A program made the translations under genes and the position numbers. The notes under the pieces were generated by a model. The model was not told the origin of the DNA, did no database searches, and was given only the letters and a program-made list of their open reading frames with translations. A stretch of DNA of 64,000 nt from JANNVK01 sp031430435 (GTDB taxonomy: Bacteria > Acidobacteriota > Blastocatellia > Pyrinomonadales > Pyrinomonadaceae): positions 19,981 through 83,980 of the forward strand of contig JANPBM010000049.1 of assembly GCA_031430435.1 (NCBI GenBank), given 5' to 3'. Positions 59,331-64,000 of the stretch are shown here, piece by piece; the stretch's first letter is position 1; every line of letters begins with the position of its first letter.

Positions 59331-60755
59331 ATGCGTGTAGCCGTTTTATCGTCTGAAGCAGTTCCATATTCAAAAACCGGCGGATTAGCCGATGTTGCCG
59401 GAGCGTTGCCGAAGGCGTTAAAGCAAGTCGGCGTTGATTCTGTATTGATAACGCCGTGTTATCTGCAAACAAAAGGTGACCATTTGTGGCACGTTGCGTT
59501 TGATGATTTATGGATAAATTGGCGTGGTACGATGTATTGTGCAAAGGCTTTTTACAGCGAAGCAAACGGGTCGCCAACCTTTTTGATTGACGCTCCCGAA
59601 TTTTTTCATCGCAGTTCAATTTACGGATTTTACGAAGATTACGAGCGTTTCGCGTTCTTTTGTCGAGCGGCGTTGGCGTTGCTTCGGCGATTGGATAAGC
59701 CTGTCGATATTGTTCATTTGAACGATTGGCATTGCGGATTCGCTGCGGTTGAGGTCGCAAATTCACGTCGTTGGGATTCGTTTTGGCGAAACACTCGAAC
59801 GGTTTTTTCGATTCATAATCTTGCGTATCAAGGTGCTTTCAGTTCAAACGAACTTTGGGAAATGGGTTTTGGCGACGAATTATCACGCAGCGCCTTTTCG
59901 TCAAACGGACACGCAAACTCTTTAAAGGCAGGACTCAGCGTTTCAGACATGCTTTCGACCGTTTCACGCCGATATTCTTACGAAATTCAATCGAGCGAAA
60001 ACGGTTACGGTTTAGATTGGCTGTTGCGTGAACGCAGTCATTCGCTCATCGGAATTACAAACGGCGTTGATTACGACGAATGGAATCCTGCCACCGACAA
60101 AGTTTTGCCCGCACATTTCAGTATCGATAATCTCGACGGCAAACGCGAATGCAAACGTCAACTTTTGCAACGATTCGACTTGCCCGAAGAATTAGATCGT
60201 CCGATAATTGCGTCGGTTACACGACTTACATCGCAAAAAGGCATTGATTTAATCAGACAAATTGCGGGCGAAATTACGGCAAGCGGAGCATTTTTTATCT
60301 CGCTCGGTTCGGGCGAAAGTCAGTACGAAGATTTTTTCCAAAGCTGGCGAAACTTTGCACCAAATCGAGTCGGTTTTTATCGCGGTTACAACGAGGATTT
60401 GGCACACTTGATCGAAGCCGGAGCCGATATGTTTGTGATGCCGAGTTTGTTTGAACCGTGCGGGCTGAATCAAATGTATTCACTGCGTTACGGCACAATT
60501 CCGATTGTTCGGGCAGTCGGCGGATTGGACGATACGGTCGAAAATTTCAACGCGGTTTACGGCACGGGCAACGGCTTTAAGTTCAAAGAATTTCAAGCCG
60601 ATAAATTGCTCGAAAGTATTTACGAAGCCTTATTTGCTTACGCAGACACGGAAACACGCCGAAAGATTCAGCGAAACGGAATGCAAGTCGATAATTCGTG
60701 GGAAAATGCGGCGAGAAAATATGTGGAACTTTATTTGAAGACTTTGAACGACTGA
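59331..60755 (+). CDS. glgA: Glycogen synthase (ADP-glucose-type)
   Basis: 474 residues, GT5 family. KTGGLADV (residues 15-22) binds ADP-glucose; DIVHLNDWHC and TVFSIHNLAYQG follow; the C-terminal domain has RLTSQKGIDLI, LFEPCGLNQMYSLRYGTIPIVRAVGGLDDTV. Full length and all key segments present. Uses ADP-glucose to extend alpha-1,4-glucan in the cytoplasm. The upstream 21-bp array may affect its expression. Confidence 0.93.
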   Translation: MRVAVLSSEAVPYSKTGGLADVAGALPKALKQVGVDSVLITPCYLQTKGDHLWHVAFDDLWINWRGTMYCAKAFYSEANGSPTFLIDAPEFFHRSSIYGFYEDYERFAFFCRAALALLRRLDKPVDIVHLNDWHCGFAAVEVANSRRWDSFWRNTRTVFSIHNLAYQGAFSSNELWEMGFGDELSRSAFSSNGHANSLKAGLSVSDMLSTVSRRYSYEIQSSENGYGLDWLLRERSHSLIGITNGVDYDEWNPATDKVLPAHFSIDNLDGKRECKRQLLQRFDLPEELDRPIIASVTRLTSQKGIDLIRQIAGEITASGAFFISLGSGESQYEDFFQSWRNFAPNRVGFYRGYNEDLAHLIEAGADMFVMPSLFEPCGLNQMYSLRYGTIPIVRAVGGLDDTVENFNAVYGTGNGFKFKEFQADKLLESIYEALFAYADTETRRKIQRNGMQVDNSWENAARKYVELYLKTLND

Positions 60756-60780
60756 ACCGGAAAACAATTTGGAGAACTGA

Positions 60781-60894
60781 GTGAAATATGATGTTCATTT
60801 TCCGGCAACCAATAATCCGGAAAATGAAATATACTTTCAAATTGTCGGTGTCAAAGGCGACGGTAAAACTTTTCGGCTTTATCGAAATAATTAA
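60781..60894 (+). CDS. Putative 37-residue small protein
   Basis: GTG start with GGAGAA 6 bp upstream; MKYDVHFPATNNPENEIYFQ continues to an end LYRNN. It lies in the gap between glgA and the acetyltransferase gene. Coding is possible but uncertain; no homologue is recognised. Confidence 0.35.
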   Translation: MKYDVHFPATNNPENEIYFQIVGVKGDGKTFRLYRNN

Positions 60895-60964
60895 AATTGA
60901 TAAAATCCCGACACCGAAAGAAACCGAATTGTGTTTAATTTGATATTACTTAAAAGAATAATTT

Positions 60965-61540
60965 ATGTTTTTTAGCTACAAAGTTGACGATGAAATAAAA
61001 TTGCACGTTCCGCAAGGATTTTATGCCGAAGAAGTTTATCCTGTTATCATGGAAAACTACGATCACCTGCGTAAATGGGTGCCTTGGTTGCCCGACGGAT
61101 ATAATATTGAATCAACCCGCAGTACTTACGAAGACAGTTTTAACGCGGCTAGAGATTCGAGGTATTTGTGGCTTTTAATTCGCTATAACAAAAAAATTGT
61201 GGGCGGAATCGGGCTTAATAAGTTTGATTTTCAAAACAGAACAACTGAAATCGGATATTGGCTGTCGGCTGAATACGAAGGGAAAGGCATTGTTTCAAGA
61301 TCGTGCAAAGCCTTGATAGAATACGCTTTTGATGATTTGGGCTTTAATCGAATCGAGATAAAATGCGCGGTTGAAAATAAAAGAAGCCGTGCTGTTCCCG
61401 AAAAATTAGGCTTTACCGAAGACGGTGTTTTCCGCGAATCCGAATGGCTGTACGATCACTTTGTTGACCGGATAATTTATTCGCTGTTGGCAAAAGATTG
61501 GAAAGAACAGGAGAAAATTGCTTGCTCAAAGAAACTGTAA
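60965..61540 (+). CDS. GNAT acetyltransferase, RimJ/RimL type
   Basis: 191 residues. The GNAT fold is clear: LWLLIRYNKKIVGGIGLNKFDFQNRTTEIGYWLSAEYEGKG (acetyl-CoA motif A: EIGYWL...GKGI), then NRIEIKCAVENKRSRAVPEKLGFTEDGVFRE (motif B). It matches the RimJ/RimL branch that acetylates ribosomal protein N-termini or small molecules. Substrate unknown. Overlaps the next gene by 19 bp. Confidence 0.85.
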   Translation: MFFSYKVDDEIKLHVPQGFYAEEVYPVIMENYDHLRKWVPWLPDGYNIESTRSTYEDSFNAARDSRYLWLLIRYNKKIVGGIGLNKFDFQNRTTEIGYWLSAEYEGKGIVSRSCKALIEYAFDDLGFNRIEIKCAVENKRSRAVPEKLGFTEDGVFRESEWLYDHFVDRIIYSLLAKDWKEQEKIACSKKL

Positions 61541-62241
61541 AAAAACTTATTCCTTCGTCCGTTTTGAATCGTTGGCGGCGGAAAGTTGCCGAAAAACAGC
61601 AAAGCGAATTCGCAAGTAAAACTGCGGCGGAAACTTTCAGCGAGATTTACGAAAAAAATCTGTGGGGCGGCGAAAAAGGCGAATTTTATTCCGGCACAGG
61701 TTCCGAAGGGAAATACGCGGAAACATATATCGCCACGATTAGAAAGTTTTTGTCGGAAAATAATATAGAATCGGCAGTTGATCTGGGTTGCGGAGATTTT
61801 CGCGTCGGTTCGCAATTTGTTTCAAACGATTTAAACTATGTCGGCGTTGATGTTGTGCCGAAATTGGTCGAACATTTGAACAAAATAAAAGCGACCGAAC
61901 GCATAAGTTTTCAATGTTTGAACATCGCCGAAGACGAATTGCCGAAAGGCGAAGTTTGCTTGATTCGGGAAGTTTTGCAGCATCTTTCAAACGATGAAAT
62001 CGGCAAAGTTCTGCGTAACTGCAAAGATTTCAAGTATCTAATCATCACCGAATATCAACCGCCGCCGCGTGAAAATATCGTTCCGAATCTCGATATTCCG
62101 CACGGTCCGCAGATTCGTCTGCACTTTAATTCGGGCGTTTATTTGGACAAACCGCCGTTTAATCTGAAAATATCGAAAATACTTGCGGAAGTTGAAGCGG
62201 CGGAAGGGAATTTAATCAGAACATTTTTAATCGAACAATAA
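61522..62241 (+). CDS. SAM-dependent methyltransferase
   Basis: 239 residues from TTG 61522, chosen because CAGGAG lies 9 bp upstream; an earlier in-frame TTG (61498) has no such site. Motif I is AVDLGCGDFRVGSQF (about 85), followed by YVGVDVVP, ISFQCLNIAEDELP and IREVLQHLSNDEI. The substrate is unknown; this type acts on small molecules or lipids. Followed 5 bp later by purA. Confidence 0.8.
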   Translation: MLKETVKKLIPSSVLNRWRRKVAEKQQSEFASKTAAETFSEIYEKNLWGGEKGEFYSGTGSEGKYAETYIATIRKFLSENNIESAVDLGCGDFRVGSQFVSNDLNYVGVDVVPKLVEHLNKIKATERISFQCLNIAEDELPKGEVCLIREVLQHLSNDEIGKVLRNCKDFKYLIITEYQPPPRENIVPNLDIPHGPQIRLHFNSGVYLDKPPFNLKISKILAEVEAAEGNLIRTFLIEQ

Positions 62242-62246
62242 TATTT

Positions 62247-63557
62247 ATGGTAATTGTAATCATCGGTTCGCAATGGGGCGACGAAGGAAAGGGAAAAGTT
62301 GTTGATTTATTGGCAGACAAATTCGATTTGGTTGCCCGTTATCAAGGCGGACACAACGCCGGACACTCGGTTTACGTTGGCGATAAAGCCTTTGTTTTAA
62401 GGCTTTTACCGTCGGGAATTATTCACGAAGACAAAACTTGCATTCTCGGAAACGGAATGGTGATTGATCCGAAAGCGTTTTTTGAAGAAGTTGACCAAAT
62501 GATTGGTTTGGGCATTTCAATCACGCCCGAACGCTTGAAAGTTTCGAGCCGCGCGCATTTAATTATGCCGTATCATCGGGCGTTGGATCACACGACGGAA
62601 GAACGTTTGGGCAACGAAAAAATCGGCACGACACTTCGCGGAATCGGTCCGTGTTACGAAGATAAAATCGGCAGACGCGGAATCCGTGTCGCGGACGCGC
62701 TTGTACCGGAAGTTTTGAAACATCGAATCGAACGAAATCTTGCCGAAGCAAATCGAACAATAGTTTTATACGGACGCGAACCTTTGCGAAGTGATGAAAT
62801 TTTCGCGGAAATCTCGGCGTTGGCGGAAAGATTACGACCGTTCGTTACCGAAACCACGCACTTTTTGAGCAAGGAAATCAAAGCAAACAAACGACTTTTG
62901 CTCGAAGGAGCTCAAGCCACTTTGCTTGATGTCGATCACGGAACTTATCCGTACGTTACATCGTCGAACCCAACTGCCGGCGGTGCGGCTGTCGGGTTGG
63001 GAATTCCGCCGCATTCGATTACAGGCGTTTTGGGCATCGTCCGCACATACGCAACCCGTGTCGGCGAAGGTCCGTTTCCGACCGAAATGCTTGACACCGA
63101 AGAAGATATGGCGAACTTGATTCGCAAACGCGGCAACGAATACGGTTCGGTAACAAAACGACCAAGGCGTTGCGGTTGGTTCGATGCGGTGGCGACCAGA
63201 TACGCATCCGAAATCAACGGATTTAATTCATTGGCGTTGACAAAATTAGACGTTTTAGACGCGTTGGACGAAATAAAAGTTTGTGTCGGCTATAAATTAC
63301 ACGGCGAAATAATCGAAACTTTTCCGTCCGTTTCGCAAGATTTAGAAAAAATCGAGCCGATTTATGAAACGTTGGAAGGCTGGAAATCAGAGACTTTGGG
63401 AATTACAAAACTCGAAGATTTGCCGACAAAAGCAAGGGAATATGTTGATTTTCTCTCAAATTCGATTGGTGTGGAAATCGGTTTGGTTTCCACCGGACCC
63501 GAACGCAATCAAACAATTGTCGTGAAAGATTCGGTCATGGAAAATTGGCTGAAATAA
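62247..63557 (+). CDS. purA: Adenylosuccinate synthetase
   Basis: 436 residues. IIGSQWGDEGKGKVVDLLAD (residues 5-24) is the IMP/GTP-binding loop; RYQGGHNAGHSV and GTTLRGIGPCYEDKIGRRGIRV follow; TKRPRRCGWFDAVATRYA and KLDVLDALDEIKVCVGY complete the family pattern. Joins IMP and aspartate with GTP to adenylosuccinate, the committed AMP step. Downstream is tRNA-Lys. Confidence 0.97.
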   Translation: MVIVIIGSQWGDEGKGKVVDLLADKFDLVARYQGGHNAGHSVYVGDKAFVLRLLPSGIIHEDKTCILGNGMVIDPKAFFEEVDQMIGLGISITPERLKVSSRAHLIMPYHRALDHTTEERLGNEKIGTTLRGIGPCYEDKIGRRGIRVADALVPEVLKHRIERNLAEANRTIVLYGREPLRSDEIFAEISALAERLRPFVTETTHFLSKEIKANKRLLLEGAQATLLDVDHGTYPYVTSSNPTAGGAAVGLGIPPHSITGVLGIVRTYATRVGEGPFPTEMLDTEEDMANLIRKRGNEYGSVTKRPRRCGWFDAVATRYASEINGFNSLALTKLDVLDALDEIKVCVGYKLHGEIIETFPSVSQDLEKIEPIYETLEGWKSETLGITKLEDLPTKAREYVDFLSNSIGVEIGLVSTGPERNQTIVVKDSVMENWLK

Positions 63558-63671
63558 AAGATTTTTTCGGTCGGCTCAATTAAAACAAAATAAATAGTTT
63601 CCGGACTTGATTTATCAAAAACTTTTTTCTACAATCTAAAGTTTCGTTGGTAGTAATTTTTCGACGAAGTT

Positions 63672-63744
63672 GGTCTGATAGCTCAGTCGGTAGAGCAAAT
63701 GGCTTTTAACCATTGGGTCGAAGGTTCGAGTCCTTCTCAGATCA
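63672..63744 (+). tRNA. tRNA-Lys (anticodon TTT)
   Basis: A 73-nt cloverleaf: acceptor GGTCTGA/TCAGATC (one G-T pair), D-arm GCTC/GAGC, anticodon stem AATGG/CCATT with loop CTTTTAA, T-arm GAAGG/CCTTC with TTCGAGT. All stems are normal. CCA is not encoded. Located just after purA and followed by a terminator. Confidence 0.95.
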
Positions 63745-63756
63745 TCAATTAAAAAG

Positions 63757-63783
63757 AAAGCCTGTCGAAATTCGGCGGGCTTT
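63757..63783 (+). terminator. Terminator after tRNA-Lys
   Basis: AAAGCCTGTCGAA pairs with TTCGGCGGGCTTT (a few G-T pairs) and is followed by TT. Immediately after tRNA-Lys, so it ends that transcript. Confidence 0.7.
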
Positions 63784-63846
63784 TTGTTTCTGATAATTTT
63801 GAAAGTAATCGAACTTCGGCTTTGTACCTGAAAGAAATTGATTTGC

Positions 63847-63915
63847 GAAAGTACGACACGCTTCAGCTTGTCGATAAACTTTAGCTTGAATGTTATTTGA
63901 GACAACAACAAACTT
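63847..63915 (+). repeat. Second copy of the REP-like element (reverse orientation)
   Basis: 63847-63892 is the exact reverse complement of 41934-41979 (46 bp). The following CAACAAACTTGTATGTTG resembles the second hairpin of the first copy (CAACAAACTTCAGTTTGTTG), so the order of sub-units is conserved. The last 250 bp of the window show no gene. Confidence 0.7.
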
Positions 63916-64000
63916 GTATGTTGAAAGTTGACTACTTAACGATTATCTTGGACGCTTGATAATTGTTGGAAGAGATGAGTCTGTGAGACAAACTGAGACT

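Overview
The window joins most of a siphovirus-type prophage (left edge of the window to about 35.93 kb) to about 28 kb of host chromosome. The host is a diderm bacterium: it has an outer-membrane LptD. A large OmpR-type wHTH/AAA/TPR regulator, a two-subunit 2-oxoacid:ferredoxin oxidoreductase next to a GltD-like flavoprotein, and moderately low GC would all fit an Acidobacteriota lineage such as Blastocatellia. That assignment is an inference, not shown directly. The prophage has the same base composition as the host. Its left end and its integrase lie outside the window.

Prophage, left to right. Positions 1-4250 carry early and replication genes: a PAPS-reductase-like protein, an initiator gene with six perfect 16-bp iterons inside its coding sequence, a PD-(D/E)XK-like protein and an Arr-like ADP-ribosyltransferase. 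Positions 4300-9830 carry lysis and fibre genes: a GH19-like endolysin with membrane helices, an overlapping spanin-like pair, a collagen-like protein and several small fibre proteins. Positions 9930-13591 carry a ParB-methyltransferase fusion and both terminase subunits. Positions 13596-14837 hold a three-gene cargo cassette on the opposite strand. Positions 14917-22039 carry portal, S49 protease with a nested scaffold start, decoration protein, capsid, connectors and two tube-like proteins. Positions 22079-32550 carry the tail chaperone with a -1 frameshift, the tape measure and a GTA-like tip module (DUF2460, DUF2163, NlpC/P60, large tip protein). Positions 32587-35485 on the minus strand carry a Rad52-like annealing protein, zinc-ribbon proteins and a WGR-PARP. 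A divergent excisionase-type HTH regulator follows an operator-like region at 35519-35596. The prophage ends at the 3' side of a tRNA-Thr gene whose 3' half is degenerate.

Chromosome. Core genes are pgsA, lptD, accD, a ubiD-family decarboxylase, korA/korB, a GltD-like oxidoreductase, glgA, an acetyltransferase, a methyltransferase, purA and tRNA-Lys. Conflict-related accessory genes sit among them: a 1012-residue polymorphic-toxin-like protein with a C-terminal deaminase motif, a cluster of toxin-antitoxin genes separating korA from korB, a 70-bp duplication of the korB 5' end around the PIN/RHH pair, and a SUKH (SMI1/KNR4) immunity-type gene tightly packed between the oxidoreductase gene and korA.

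The most interesting signals are: (1) an iteron origin embedded in an initiator gene and read alternately in two frames; (2) two different ADP-ribosyltransferases in one prophage, one a full WGR-PARP; (3) the deaminase toxin with no neighbouring immunity gene; (4) the toxin-antitoxin cluster splitting korAB with a footprint of insertion; (5) a nine-copy array with an exact 21-bp period upstream of glgA.
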